Shown in pieces: positions 1 through 11,464 of a stretch of DNA of 64,000 nt. The notes under the pieces are model-generated. The model searched no databases, was not told where the DNA came from, and saw only the letters and a program-made list of their open reading frames with translations. Each line of letters begins with the position of its first letter. Within the stretch, counting starts at the first letter, position 1. This stretch comes from Microstegium vimineum. Its lineage: Eukaryota; Streptophyta; Magnoliopsida; Poales; Poaceae. Where the stretch lies: contig CM039119.1 of assembly GCA_022036555.1 (NCBI GenBank), positions 24,376,979 through 24,440,978 of the forward strand, read 5' to 3'. The position numbers and the translations under genes were made by a program.

Positions 1-251
1 CTTGATTTATATGTCACTTGAGCTCAAAATACATTGCATATTTAGGTGAAAAAGGTAGCTAGCTAGAATACTTTAGTTGTATACATGGCACAATTGATGA
101 TTTTGGAGAAATATAAAATTTTAGTTGTTTATTTTATTTGTTTAGAATATGAGGAATTTATAATTTCTATTTTAAAAATGAGTCTAGACAGTAGATGACA
201 ACTGCTTCGGGTACTCGGCCTCTGATCGGGTTTCAAAGCGACTAAGGCCAG

Positions 252-577
252 ACCTCAATCTCATTGCTTGTGCCAAGTTATGCAAAAGACTGTGATGGAG
301 TACCGAGTGAGGAAGGCGGGTTCCAACTATGGTCGGATCTTCTATAAGTGTCCAAAACGCAATGTGAGTTATATATTTTGTCACATTTGGTGGTTATGGC
401 TAATTTGTACCTATTTTACTTGATGATTTGATTAAAGTGCTTATTTTGTATTCTATTTTCAGTGGGATAGTACTGGATGTCGCGGCTGGTACTAGGGGAA
501 GAGTATGTTGAACATGTCGCGACTACGAAGACTAATGAGGCAGTGAGGCAGCTCAAGAAGCTTGTCGATGTTGAATA
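252..577 (+). pseudogene. GRF-type zinc-finger gene remnant, two exons
   Basis: The first block (about 252-363) reads C-x-C, then NYGRIFYKCPK, the signature of GRF zinc fingers (zf-GRF). A GTGAGT donor at 364 and an AG acceptor at 461-462 frame a short intron. The second block opens WDSTGCRGWY and continues, after a small frameshift and stop, as EEYVEHV, the usual end of this domain in plants. The four cysteines of a GRF finger can be placed. No long frame is open and no ATG is obvious, so this is a dead fragment. zf-GRF modules bind nucleic acid and are common in plant transposon-derived genes. It may belong to the same decayed element as the CACTA pseudogene downstream, or be a captured host fragment. 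Confidence 0.55.
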
Positions 578-863
578 GATGAATGATTTGTCTACTTTAG
601 TTGGGATTGGTTGGGAGATTATTATGCTACTGAAGTGCATTTTAGGTTTTCTGTGTATAGTGCTAGTGGTCATTGCATAAGTTATGTCGAGGCTTCCATA
701 GAGCATACATTAGTCTTTGTGTGAGTTTTGGAGTTGATTGTAGACTCGGACAATACACATGATCCTGTTCCATCTCATATTATTTAAATGCAAACCTTGG
801 GGTATTTTTATAATTTCTTTTTTTTACAAAAATGAAAAATTTAATTATATGATATGTCATATA

Positions 864-3800
864 ATGCACACGACGACACACTATTGGATGTACAATGTCG
901 ATCGCCGCTCCAAAGAGTTCTTTGATGGTGTGCATTATTTTTTAAGAGTGGCCGAGGCAAACAGGCGAGATGGTTTTATGTGCTGCCCATGTGCCCTGTG
1001 TAAGAATTTGAAGGAATATTCTTGCTCAAGGAGTCTTCACTCACACTTGTTGAAGTCGGGTTTCATGTCAAACTATATTTGTTGGACCAAGCATGGTGAA
1101 ATGGGGGTTATAATGGAAGAAGGTGAAAAAGAACAATTGTACCCTGATGATATTATTGATCAATATGGTGACTTCGATGATACTGTAATGGACAAAGCTG
1201 AAGAAGAGACAAGGACAGAAGACACTCGCTGAAGATGATGCTCTTGGTGATGTCATTCGTGATGCCAAATGGAGAAAAGGATGAGCTGACGTACGCCCTA
1301 GAGAATCCTGAACATGGTGGCCGAACAAGAGGCTATGGTGCGGTGTCATGGGAGCATGCCTTCCCTCAAGACAAATGCACCTATAGAAGCTGCCAGAGAA
1401 GGAAGGACGAGGAGGCAGATCGGTTGTGCAGGATGGAGGAAATGGTCCTTGAGTCATGAGAAGTGTCTCATGAAGCAATACAGTGGGAAAAGGATCTTGA
1501 AGCCAAAATGCAGGATGAAATCAAAAGGCAAGTGCAAATAGGAGTAAGTTCCATGTGAAGGCAATATGCATCAGAGTTGGTATTCAACATCAGCCCCCTT
1601 GGTCAGTTGAGAAGCAGTTGCGCTTCCACGGAGATGCCAACTTATGATGCAGGGTTGTGTCCTAGTGGATGACATCACCAATCCTCTGACGATATGTGAG
1701 CTGCACATTCCATAGGGGAATGCAACAATCATGGTGGCTACTAGTGTTGTATCTCCTATCGACCCAACAAAGACACCAAGATGTCATGGAGCATTAATAC
1801 CTCCTGTATATGTTAGCGTCTCGGTGGATAGAGTTGTGAGATGTTACGACAATGTGATTCTTGACATTGAAGGAGGTGATGGGGAAAAACTTTAGGAGAA
1901 GCGGAGAAGACATTCATATGTTAGCACAAGCGCTATATCATTCTTCTTGGGGCGTCGCCTCCTCCTCCTCAACAACAACCTAAACCTCGGTGTGTATTGT
2001 TAATAAAAATTTTCTTTTCTAATTATGTATTGGCTTAAATAACGGTTTACTCATAACACATTGTTTTCATAGAAGATCCTCCCCAACCTAAGTCTAATCA
2101 TCCACTTGGGCACAGTGCTATGAGCAGTTACCATGAAGTGGGAGACACGACTTTCCCATTGCCAAGAAGGACTCCAACGCCGCCACCGGCCGCCCCATCG
2201 CCAAGAAGGGCTCTAACACCGCCATCAGCACCATCGCCTCCACGGCGGGCTCCAACACCGCCACCGGACGTCGCATCGCCGCCAAGAAGGGCTCCAATGC
2301 CGCCACCGGCCCTATCGCCTCCACAGCGGGCTCCAACGCCGCCACCGGTCGCCGCATCGCCTCCAAGAAGGCCTCCAACGCCGCCACTGGCCCCATCGCC
2401 TCCACGGCAGGCTCCAACACCGCCACCGGCCGCCCCTCAGCAGAAGAAGAGGTCCACCCCACAAATAAAGCTATCAACCCCACCATCGTCGAAGAAGAAT
2501 GCCTCAGGGAGAAGAGCAGCTATCCCTAAGACGACGAAGCTTCCCTATGAGAAGCTGACGCCAAACTTGATGAATCAGTGAAATTAGATTTGCACACTTA
2601 CTTCGAGAAATGCAAGGCTGATAGGGAAGCAGCCAAGCGAAATAGTAAGCCGTTCTTTTTCGTACGTCCACAAGTGCTAAGGCAACAGGTGGACAGTCAA
2701 CAAAAAAAGGTTGTGTGATGCTCGTAAGGACCCTCCACTATCAGACTATGACCACACTCTCGCCAAGTCAATTGATGCAAAGAAAGCGAAGAGAGCAGGG
2801 AAGGGTGTACCACAGCTTGGGGAACAATCACAACAAAAAGTGCCCCCGCTAGTTATTGGGAATGAATATGGTTCAATCAGGAGCGTGCTTGAATAGATAT
2901 CTAGATATATAAGTTTGGAAGAATTTGATGACTTTTTCGGATACTGGTCTAACCCTTTCCCAAATGCTCGGCTAATCAGACATTCCATGTGCTCCGGAAG
3001 TTTTGATCATTGGAAGAGCAAGTATTCATATGGCAAGAGTTTATACAACCCTGCGAAGCTCGTTGAACTACGTACACAAATGTTCTTGCTAAACAAGTGG
3101 TACATTGTTGCGTGTCAAAGAAAAGTTGATGACTATATTTGCGTCAGAATTAGAAACCATAATTACTTCTGTGGCGATGACAATATAATGGTTCAGTTCA
3201 ATGAGTTACACCAGCTATGCCACATGGACGCTCTAGACAAATCTCTCGTCAGCTGCTTTTTTCTGTAAGTGAATCTTTCTTTTAATAATCTCAATCTAGC
3301 TAGCATATGTATATGTATAATTAGTTATCTTCCCACTAACTAGCTAGCGTGTCTATACATATGCAGAGACATGATGAGAGACCTCAAAAGTAGAAACAAT
3401 AAGGATATTGGTTTCATTGATCCATACGTCGTATTCAAGTACCCAACGCAATTCCCCACAATCAATGGAAACCTGGAACTAAGAGGAATCTCCGCTGGTT
3501 CTTGGTGAACCAAAAGGACAAAAGATATATACTCTTGCCCTACAACTTTAGGTGAGCATTGTTATCGTGTGCATATTTTACTTTACCAAGATAATTTAGC
3601 ATAAAGATGTGTGTGTTGACTCTATAAATAAATGAAGCTTTCACTGGATACTCATTGTCTTTGATCTTCCTGGCGGCAATTTGGTAATCTATGACTCTTT
3701 GAGAAAACCGTAGGAAGATTACCAAAATATGATAGACATTATCTAGGGGTAACTTTGATCTTTAAATATTGATTCATGATCTTTGACTTTGCAATAGTTA

Positions 3801-4355
3801 GTTAACGATGATCCACTTATTGGGCAGGGTTTAGCCTTGGTTCGTTCAAAACCACCGTTCGGATTTGAAAGTCTCAATTTCTACACAATGACTGGATGTA
3901 AGTTATACTTACCTCCCATCATCATCTTTCCCTCATCATAATTCAGATCACGCGCGAGATGACAAGAGTAATCTTTATATATCGTACAACGGAATCTACG
4001 GTAGGGACAAGGCAACAATCTGTGTGGATACTACGTTTGCGAGTTCCTCATGGTATATTCAAAAAGAACTCCTCTAGACAAACTGAAAGAACGTAACAAT
4101 GTATATATAATAGATCCATTTTATTTATTTGTTGCTCTTAAATAAATCTTATATATTAATACTTCTTTCCTTTAATGCAAATTGAAGAGTTTATGGTTGA
4201 AGGACCACATGTTGGATACCGAGCCCCTTAGAGCAATTCAAGAGGCAATCACAGGATTTTTGAATCAACATGTCCTTAAGCCCGGCGCCGAGTTCTACTT
4301 TAACTCGAAAGAACCAATGGTACCAAACCTGGATGGCGATTTGTATGACTTATAG
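864..4355 (+). pseudogene. CACTA (En/Spm) transposon ORF: transposase-associated domain plus Ulp1-like protease, decayed
   Basis: The N-terminal block (864-1230) is the transposase-associated domain of CACTA elements: WMYNVDRRSKEFFDGVHYFL, then the Cys cluster CCPCALCKN and SLHSHLLKSGFM. After a frameshift comes EHGGRTRGYGAVSWEHAFP (1300-1540) and a Pro/Arg-rich repeat (2150-2440). The C-terminal half is a C48 (Ulp1/SENP-like) cysteine protease split over exons and frames: DALDKSLVSC near 3230, NKDIGFIDPYVVFK near 3400, the catalytic His block SFHWILIVFDLPGG and the Asp block IYDSL (about 3635-3710), and the catalytic Cys block NNLCGYYVCEFL (about 4015-4052). The end GAEFYFNS...DLYDL stops at 4353-4355. 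Family knowledge: such Ulp1-like ORFs ride in plant CACTA elements and may remove SUMO. At least three stops or frameshifts make this copy non-functional. No paired CACTA termini were found flanking it. Confidence 0.75.
2150..2440 (+). repeat. Minisatellite encoding PRRAPTPPP-type units
   Basis: Imperfect tandem units of about 30-33 bp (core cgggctccaacaccgccacc) encode repeats of RRAPTPPPAxSPP within the CACTA pseudogene. The unit reads openly on both strands, so an overlapping minus-strand frame here is a shadow. Pro/Arg/Thr linkers of this kind are typical ahead of the Ulp1 domain in grass CACTA ORFs. Confidence 0.7.
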
Positions 4356-5200
4356 GTGAAGGACAACATATGAGTTGTAGAACATTTGAATAACGAATAA
4401 TGCTACCAAGGATGTATGGATAATATATGTGTATATGTATATATTATATATATGTATATGCTCCGTAATATATATCGTTTCATACTTTATTTTGTGTATA
4501 ATAATGTTTGAAACTAAATTACAAGTGCGCGTATGCATATATTAGCAGCGAAGAATACGTATTTAAAAACCTAATGTAACCCTAAAACCAGAATCAATAA
4601 TAAAATGAAATGGAAATAAAAAAGAAAAAAAAAACAACACCTTTAATATGTGCCATGTATGCACTATGAAAGAGACATCAAGTTCCTAAATGCTATGCCA
4701 CATGATAAATATGCATGATCAAGGCCTCAACAAGTTCTTAACATCAGCGCCAGAGTCCTGCCAAATAGAGCCACTATTAACAGATACAGCTGCTTTCCAT
4801 GTGCAGAAGATATCATGACCAAAGATGTAAGGAGTGATGTATGCTTGTTTAAACAGTGTTGCCGCTGCATGGATGTTGACAAGCATAACGCGCGCGCCAG
4901 AGCCGGTCGTACTTGCGTGCGTAAGATCACACGTGTATGCCGTCCGTCTGCATCATCGGTCATTGCATTGGTAATACGAGAATAACAATGCAACAAAAAG
5001 CTAAAACGGATCACTTATTAGCTTGCGTTAGTTGACTAACAACTCTATAACACGCTCCCTAACGAGCTCTCTACGGATAAATTATTGTGGATCGGAATAC
5101 TATTCTGTACAGCGTGGAGTATTCATGGAGTAATTAAAACTAGCTAGCAGTGTATATATGTACTACTAATATATATGTACACCTGTCATCATGCATCCTT
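4356..5200. other. AT-rich non-coding stretch
   Basis: No gene is recognised. It holds alternating TATG/TATA tracts at about 4418-4480 and an A-rich run at 4618-4636. It may be the 3' part of the decayed CACTA element, but no terminal CACTA signature was found. Confidence 0.5.
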
Positions 5201-5322
5201 AGACTCTGTTTGGAAGAATGCGGAAATTTTTCTTCATTTTCGTGTTTTTTCTATGAAAATGAACTTATTTCTGTAAAATTTCTACGTAATTCACGTAAAA
5301 ATGCTGCGTTCCAAACATGTCT
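5201..5322. mobile_element. Small MITE candidate with GTTTGGAA inverted ends
   Basis: The left end agactctgtttggaa is matched by ttccaaacatgtct on the right, giving imperfect inverted ends about 122 bp apart around AT-rich sequence. A clear target-site duplication is not visible, so the superfamily is left open. Confidence 0.35.
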
Positions 5323-5413
5323 AAAGGATCCCAAAGAGGTAAAGCCTCTGTTTCAAGTAGCACGATAGCATATATCAAATTCTACAGTCTGTTTGAGTCT
5401 CTTTATCGTCATA

Positions 5414-5645
5414 CTCTCTCCGTCCTTTAATAAATAAGTTTTCTTGAGTTATTTTTAAATTTAATCAAATTTATAGAAAAAACAACAATATTTATGAAAT
5501 CAAATGAACAAATTATGAAAATATGTTTTATAGTGTATCTAATGATATTAATTTGGTACAATAAATTTTTGTTATTTTTTCTATAAATTCGGTTAAACTT
5601 ATTTTTTTATTAAGAGCAATTTTAGAAATTAATTAATTTATTTAG
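5414..5645. repeat. Stowaway-derived AT-rich remnant
   Basis: It begins with ctctctccgtcctttaataa, close to the Stowaway end consensus CTCCCTCCGTCC, and runs into AT-rich sequence with a loosely complementary second half. The right terminus is eroded. Confidence 0.35.
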
Positions 5646-5873
5646 GTCCATGTTAAATTTCTTTGTAGATTTCTTTACACAGTAATTGATGATGCACCAT
5701 TATCATCGATTCCATGCTCTGGTGTTTGATCAATCGACCTCCATTTAATCGTCCCTAAATTTGAATTCCCTTGTCTTTTAATTAATTGATTGAACATCTA
5801 ATAACACATAACTCATTAATGATCGATGTTGACCCCAATAATATATTAGTCGACCAGTATTTAGTACTACGTA

Positions 5874-5964
5874 CACCCTCCGTTCCATTGAAAATATCGT
5901 TTGAAAAGCGTGTCTGTGAGAAAAATATGGTTTTCTAGTGACACTTTCAATAGGACAGAGGGAG
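5874..5964. mobile_element. Stowaway-like MITE (Tc1/mariner type), 91 bp
   Basis: The ends CACCCTCCGTTCCATTGAAA and TTTCAATAGGACAGAGGGAG are imperfect inverted repeats and the element is flanked by TA on both sides (5872-5873 and 5965-5966), the target duplication of Tc1/mariner elements. No coding capacity. Confidence 0.6.
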
Positions 5965-6956
5965 TATTAGTGAATTGATGGGCAAAGTACAACTCATGCA
6001 TGACAGCAATTTCGATTTTTTGTTAGAACAAGTATATGCTAGCACTGGGGACCCGAATTTTGATGATTAACGAATTAGTAACTTTAGTTTGCTACTAGTA
6101 TTTATATAAAGTACTGTATATCCCAAATAATGAGATATGAATGGCTGCAGAGACGACGACGTACGCACGGACTCCGCAAGCACGCAGAGAATTCTAGGAA
6201 GCTTCTGCAGCGAGCGCGCAGCCGGCATGGTACAATGTTCTCGAGTGTTCTTCGGGCCACTGCATCTATCCGGCCGTCCGGTCCGGGTCCGGGTCCGGGA
6301 TCCGGGGTCCGGATCCGTCCCACATACAGCATACTATACATGAAAGTGTATAGCTTTACCGACAATATCCAACAACTCAATCTTGTACGCAAGATAGTTA
6401 TATATATGTAATGAGCACTTACAAATGAAAAGACGACAAGTGACCGATTATGTTATTTTTTTGATCAAGTTTTTTTCTCAAATTAGTAAAAGATTTGTGC
6501 ATATGCATTACTGTGTTAAGTAGAGAAAAGTTTGAGCAAACATATAATACGCTTCTATCCAACGTCCAAAGAGATCAATCTAACACAATCGAGATCATCC
6601 TAGCAAAAGATCGTCAATTTGTTGGCACTGAAATAATTATCATGGTCCACTGTCAACTCATGTCATCTACAGTAATTAGTTAGCGCTATAGTTCTCCAAA
6701 TTAGAGAAGGGATCGGAGCTGACATTTTTAATATGTATATAGTACTACTCTTCTACTAGTATATATCTAGAGATTAATCGATCATTAATTGTATATACCT
6801 AGTAGCACGCAGGAGCGTGCCGGTCGGTAGTCACTGCATCTATCTGCATGCATACAATTGTACGTAACACACACGCATACATATGGCATTCTTCTCGTAT
6901 GATGTCCACCAGCATTCGCCACACCACACGTGTGTGTGTGGCGCTGCATTCGCTCG
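5965..6956. other. Intergenic region downstream of the ERF gene
   Basis: No gene is recognised. A short GC-rich GGTCCG-type microrepeat lies at about 6279-6320. The last 100-150 bp next to the ERF stop codon should be its 3' UTR, and contain the sequence cacacgtgtgtgtgtg (G-box-like core) near 6926. Confidence 0.5.
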
Positions 6957-7370
6957 CTACTTCTTTTTCCGCGCAGACGACGACGGCTCGTGGTGGTTCC
7001 TGAGCATCTCCTGCAGCACCTCGTCGTCGAGGTACTCGAACTCGATCACGTCCCTGGTGCCGCCGGAGCCCTGCTGCCGCTGCTGCCTGGACGAGGAGGA
7101 CGAGGATCCGGAGCCGCGGGACTCTGCGGCGTAGACGGCCGCGTCCTCTGGGAAGTTGAGCACGGCGTTGGCGCCGCGCATGGAGTAGGCGGAGCGGTCG
7201 TACGCCCTGGCGGCCTCCTCGGCGGTGTCGAAGGTGCCGAGCCACACGCGGACGCCGTGGCGGCTCGAGTCGCGGATCTCCGCCGCGTACTTGCCCCAGG
7301 GCCGCCGCCGGACGCCACGGTACTTGGTCGGCTCGCCGCCTCCGCCGTCCTTGGACCAGTCGCCGTCCAT
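6957..7370 (-). CDS. ERF-type AP2 transcription factor, small group IX (ERF95/96/98-like)
   Basis: A complete 137-residue, single-exon gene. One AP2/ERF DNA-binding domain occupies about residues 17-74: YRGVRRRPWGKYAAEIRD, WLGTFDTAEEAARAYD and a final LNFP. The Ala and Asp that mark the ERF subfamily (AAEIRD) are present, so it should bind GCC boxes in the nucleus. After a Ser/Gln-rich linker, the acidic motif VIEFEYLDDEVLQEML (about residues 111-126) is the activation motif of small group IX ERFs. In Arabidopsis, relatives ERF95, ERF96 and ERF98 act in ethylene, jasmonate and stress responses; the same role here is inference. The start ATG lies in a good context (GCTATGG) and the length fits the family. 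Strong GC richness is normal for single-exon grass ERFs. It is the only convincing host gene in the window and has no close gene neighbours. Confidence 0.93.
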   Translation of the reverse strand: MDGDWSKDGGGGEPTKYRGVRRRPWGKYAAEIRDSSRHGVRVWLGTFDTAEEAARAYDRSAYSMRGANAVLNFPEDAAVYAAESRGSGSSSSSSRQQRQQGSGGTRDVIEFEYLDDEVLQEMLRNHHEPSSSARKKK

Positions 7371-7533
7371 AGCGGTGTGTTTGGTGTCAGCAGGTATGTC
7401 AACTGATGTCTCTGCAAGGCTTGTGAAGAGTGAATTATATCGTTGATGGAATGCAATAGTAGCTAGCTAGGGTGGCGGGAGCCGGGAGGGAGGTTGCTAG
7501 GGGAATGCAAGAGGAAGGCGCGCGCGGCGGGGG

Positions 7534-7540
7534 TTTAAAA
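7534..7540 (-). promoter_or_regulatory. Possible TATA box of the ERF gene
   Basis: The minus strand reads TTTTAAA in a GC-rich setting about 165 bp upstream of the ERF start codon, a reasonable spacing for a 130-nt leader. It is a weak match to the TATA consensus and unsupported otherwise. Confidence 0.35.
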
Positions 7541-8889
7541 GGGCCAGCGAAGTTACATGGGAAAGGGATATCAATGGTGGGTCCGGCACGTGCTTGCATT
7601 GGTTCCTTGCTTTTGCTTCCAAAAGGAAAAAAAAATAGAGGATTACAAGATTTCTGCCGCTATTCCACCATATATTTATCATTTCTGAATGCATTAGGCG
7701 TATGTGGGGAAGAGAATCAACAGAATTGAATTGAACTATATATATACTAGCTCCCTGCGCATGCTTTACGTTAATTATATTATATTATATATACATGTCG
7801 AGCGCATCGATATTCCCTCGATTTGTGAATATAAATAAGATGTTTCAATTTTGTCATTAGTTAAACCTCTTCAACTGTATCAAGCTTATGAAACTATATA
7901 TATATAGGCATCCTACGGTACTAAATTAAATACACTATCAAGACACATTTTTGTTCTGCATTCAATTTAATTAATGAAATATGTGGTACTATTGCTAGTT
8001 TTTTAGTATCCGTGTGTGTTATTGGTGCATACAAATCTGATTAATGTCAGAAAATAACTTAGGGCTTGTTTGCATCCCAGGGCTAATTGCTAGTTAGTTA
8101 AAATTTAGTCTAAATTAACTCTAATGTATCTAACCGGGAGGGTTAATATAGGTCAGCAGATCTTCAACTAGCTATTATTTAACTAGCGAACTAATCATAG
8201 CTAATTTAGATTAATTTTTAAACCATGTACGTAGTAACTAGCCATGTATCAAACATCGAGCAGAACAAAACTAATTAATAAAATATCTTACTTTTTGCAA
8301 CGAAACGGAGGAGATTATAGAATCGAATCATGCATATATGGTACCTCGGTCGTCTACTTTTGGTCACCACCGCCTTCCACAGTTCAACCACTGTTCATTT
8401 CTTCCCATCCTTTTCATACTCACAGTCACCAACTAGTATGACAACATGTTTTGTTTTTTTCCCCACCTATTTGTGCCTCCCTTCCCTTTTTCGCGACCAT
8501 ATCCTCAAAGAAACAGCCAACGTGGGCCATGCATGCATGCCTCCTGTGCACGGGAGGAAGACAGTATCCAACTTTGATAAAAAACTATTATCCGACCCTT
8601 TAATGGAGCCTAATCTTCAAATACAAGCAAATTGTCAAAAGTTACTTATTGTCCTGCTTTTTTATGTGAGGCGAGTGTATGCGGTAATTTATATACTTAC
8701 CTTAAAATTCATATTCTCTCCACTACAATTTGCTTTCTAAGCATTTAAATTTATAAATAAATAATAATCTATAAACATAGGAGTATGGCACTACCTCCTA
8801 ACGAGGAAGCTAATTATGGATGCATGGAAACGAGTGACTACAAAATCTAAGAGGCATCCTTTGAGAAGAGATGAGAATACATGTGCCTT
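7541..8889. other. Upstream region of the ERF gene, no second gene seen
   Basis: AT-rich sequence with no recognised coding region. At about 8063-8225 there is a MITE-like block: it starts gggcttgtttgcatcccagg and holds complementary gctaattgctagttagtt-type runs, but no clean target duplication. The two open frames near 8244-8740 look like chance frames (no domain, low-complexity composition). Confidence 0.45.
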
Positions 8890-8992
8890 TTTCTAGCCGG
8901 GAGCCTTTAGCCCCGGATGCGCAATCATGGTTGGAAAACTGGGACTAAAGGGGGTTTCCCAACCGGAATTAAAGCCCTGTTCTGCACTAGTG
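8890..8992 (-). mobile_element. CACTA transposon terminus fragment
   Basis: Read on the minus strand it begins CACTAGTGCAGAACAGGGC at 8992 and contains inverted copies of the CACTA subterminal word (gggactaaag, tttagccccgg, aaccggaatta). Only about 100 bp remain; the partner end is not seen nearby. Confidence 0.55.
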
Positions 8993-9658
8993 CATCCTTA
9001 ATCCGTCTAAAAGGTTCTTAAAAGTTTTTTAATTTTTTTATTTTAGGATAGAGGAAGTACATATAAGCCACTCCCACTAGTTTTCCACCCCAACTTAACA
9101 AATTCACTTGCAAATATGTTTCGATTACTTTTAATTTTGCTCTATCCTAAGTCAAATATTTTCTATATTGTTTTAAAAAATGTCTTCAATAACATATATA
9201 TATATATATATCCAAAATATTAGTTGATTAAGTAGAAGATCCCATTCAGAATTTAGATGACTTTGTGTGAGTTAAGATCCATGTTGTTTGAATCAAAGAT
9301 TTTTTACATAATGTAAGCCTTAAGAGTTCAACACAAGAAAGGAGAACAAAGATAGGAAAACGTGGTGATGGCATCATAGATAAAAATAAGAGATCACATG
9401 TGAAGTAACATATAGAAAACTAACATGAAAAAGATAAAGCCTAGATCCATTACATTATGATAGTTATGGGGGTTGTACTAAGTCATCACTATCATAGATC
9501 CATTATAATATCGATAAACATCTCCATATCCACTATGACATATTTTCATAGTTTATTTCTTGATGTAGTAGGTATTGATATTATTTTTTATAGTTTCACA
9601 AAAAATATTTTTGTTTATGAAATTATCATACTAAAATCCATTATCACACTTAGAGCTC
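8993..9658. other. AT-rich intergenic sequence with a TA microsatellite
   Basis: No gene is recognised. A (TA)n run lies at 9193-9212. Confidence 0.5.
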
Positions 9659-9938
9659 GAGCATCTCCAAGAGCCTTTCTAAAACTCACTTTCTAAATCA
9701 TTATTTAGAGAGCCATTTGCACAAAATCACTTTCTCTATCTTTCTACTCTCCAATAGTTTTTTATATTTTTTGTGCACTTTAGAAAGCCATTATCATTTT
9801 CTATCTTCAGATAGCAAGAAATCCGGGATTGAAAACGTCGATATTTGATAACAAATTAAAAAAAGTTGTTGGAGGGTTTTTTTTGCTAAAATATCTATTC
9901 CTAGAAATTAGGAACATTATATTCTCTTGGCATTGCTC
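9659..9938. mobile_element. MITE with GAGCATCTCC-type inverted ends
   Basis: The left end GAGCATCTCCAAGAG is matched on the right by CTCTTGGCATTGCTC, whose complement is GAGCAATGCCAAGAG. The 280-bp interior is AT-rich and non-coding. The flanks cttagag and cttaggg could be a decayed target duplication but this is uncertain. Confidence 0.45.
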
Positions 9939-10689
9939 TTAGGGAATTAAGTATATTGATGCTCTCTCGTTGATAATCGCATATAGTGTCATATAATTTT
10001 AATATGACTTAATAAACATGATGTATAACGGTTTATCTTTAAAATTGTCTCATAGTAACATATAATTTCTTAATTTATGCATAGAATAAAATTAAAAGTT
10101 ACGAGTTGCACGACAACAAAAGCTCATATAATGGTATAATGGATAGTCCTAAATTTTTAGCTCGTGAGGTGATTATTTCGTGAAACAACGACCTCTTTCT
10201 CTCTATCCTCTCTCTCTTTTCGCCACATCATCAAAAATTATATGTGACATTGCATGAGATGGAGTATAAGGTTGTTGACATGTAGCAATGTACTTGACTT
10301 TATAAGAGTTGTACTAAATCAACACTATAATGAGTTTGACCAAGTTTATATGACATAGAATGGTAATATGTACAATGGTATATCAGTGAATATCGTTAGA
10401 TCAACTATGACATACAATTTCATAGTTGACTTTTTAAACATGGTAGGTGTTAACATTGGTATTTTTGGATTAAATCAAACTTGGATGGTTTGACTTATAG
10501 TAAATGCTTGTATTTTGGGACAACGAGTATACATTTTCTTTATGTGAGGTTAACTGAGAAAATAAGAAAAGAAAAGAAACAGTGGCTTGTTCATATTATA
10601 CCTAACTTGTCCCCTCCCCATGCCTGCCATAGTGCTAGGTCGGATGGCTCATAACTTTCACTTCCGAAAACGAAAACTTACACCAATAA
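9939..10689. other. AT-rich intergenic sequence
   Basis: No gene is recognised. Parts (about 10290-10530) resemble worn Stowaway-type repeats, for instance the end ttttgggacaacgagtat, but no clean boundaries can be drawn. Confidence 0.4.
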
Positions 10690-11148
10690 AGAATAGACTT
10701 TCAGTACAACACATTAGTCTCCGTTATTGTTAGAATTGGGACTAATGTGAGCATTAGTCGTAATTCCAAGTTTCATGGGCTTCAAGGACCTTTAGTGCCG
10801 GTTGGTGTTACGAACCAGGATTAAAGGTCCTTGATCCTTTAGTCTCAGTTTATAATACCAACTCGGATTAAAGGTAGATCCTTTAGTCCTGGTTGATACC
10901 ACCAACCTAGACTAAAGAACCTTTTACTCCCGGTTGGTCACATCAAATGGGACTAAACGTCTTCGATGGGTTAGTTCAAAAGGGAAGCATCACATTTATT
11001 GTTCGATGTGTTGTGTAAGTAGGGTGATAAGCTCCTTTTTTTTAAGTTGAGGTGATCTTTAATCCCGGTTGTGCCCCGTAGTTCTGGTTGGAAAACCGGA
11101 ACTAAATCCCGTTTCTAACCGGGGCTAGAAACTAGTTCTCTACTAGTG
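10690..11148 (-). mobile_element. CACTA transposon end with subterminal repeats
   Basis: The right boundary reads, on the minus strand, CACTAGTAGAGAACTAG, a typical grass CACTA terminus. Inward of it are at least eight variants of tttagtcccggtt and its complement (aaccgggactaaa) spaced through 450 bp. These are the expected binding-site repeats for the CACTA-encoded protein. The transposase region is absent. Confidence 0.65.
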
Positions 11149-11153
11149 TTTAA

Positions 11154-11464
11154 GACGCTATTTGGTTTAAAGAAGGGCAAATGACAACATAAAGATAATT
11201 GTTCCCATGGGGTTTTAGGGGTAATGGGAAGGGAATCGATTGTTTTCATTTTTCGTTTGGTTCCACTGTGGTTAATTGGCCAGCAGTTTTTTTTCTTGCC
11301 GTGGCTTGGGACGTGAGCGCTAGTGCTTCCCCGCGGCATAATTGAAGATTTATTACCATTCCCATGCCAATCGATCATACTATGCCGCAAACAAAAAGTA
11401 AAAAATATAATCCATTTGCGATGTGATCAAATCACACCGCAAAATTGGCCAACCAAACAGCACC
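11154..11464. mobile_element. Tourist-like MITE (PIF/Harbinger type), 311 bp
   Basis: The ends GACGCTATTTGGTTT and CCAACCAAACAGCACC are imperfect inverted repeats (11 of 14 positions), flanked by TAA on both sides (11151-11153 and 11465-11467), which is the TWA target duplication of PIF/Harbinger elements. Frames inside it have no recognisable domain. Confidence 0.5.

Noticed and set aside
2118..2486. 122-codon minus-strand frame opposite the Pro-rich repeat
   Set aside because: It is the antisense reading of the PRRAPTPPP minisatellite; the plus strand carries the CACTA context.
6799..7456. Other long frames overlapping the ERF gene on both strands
   Set aside because: These are shadows of a very GC-rich coding sequence; only the frame at 6957-7370 contains the AP2 domain.
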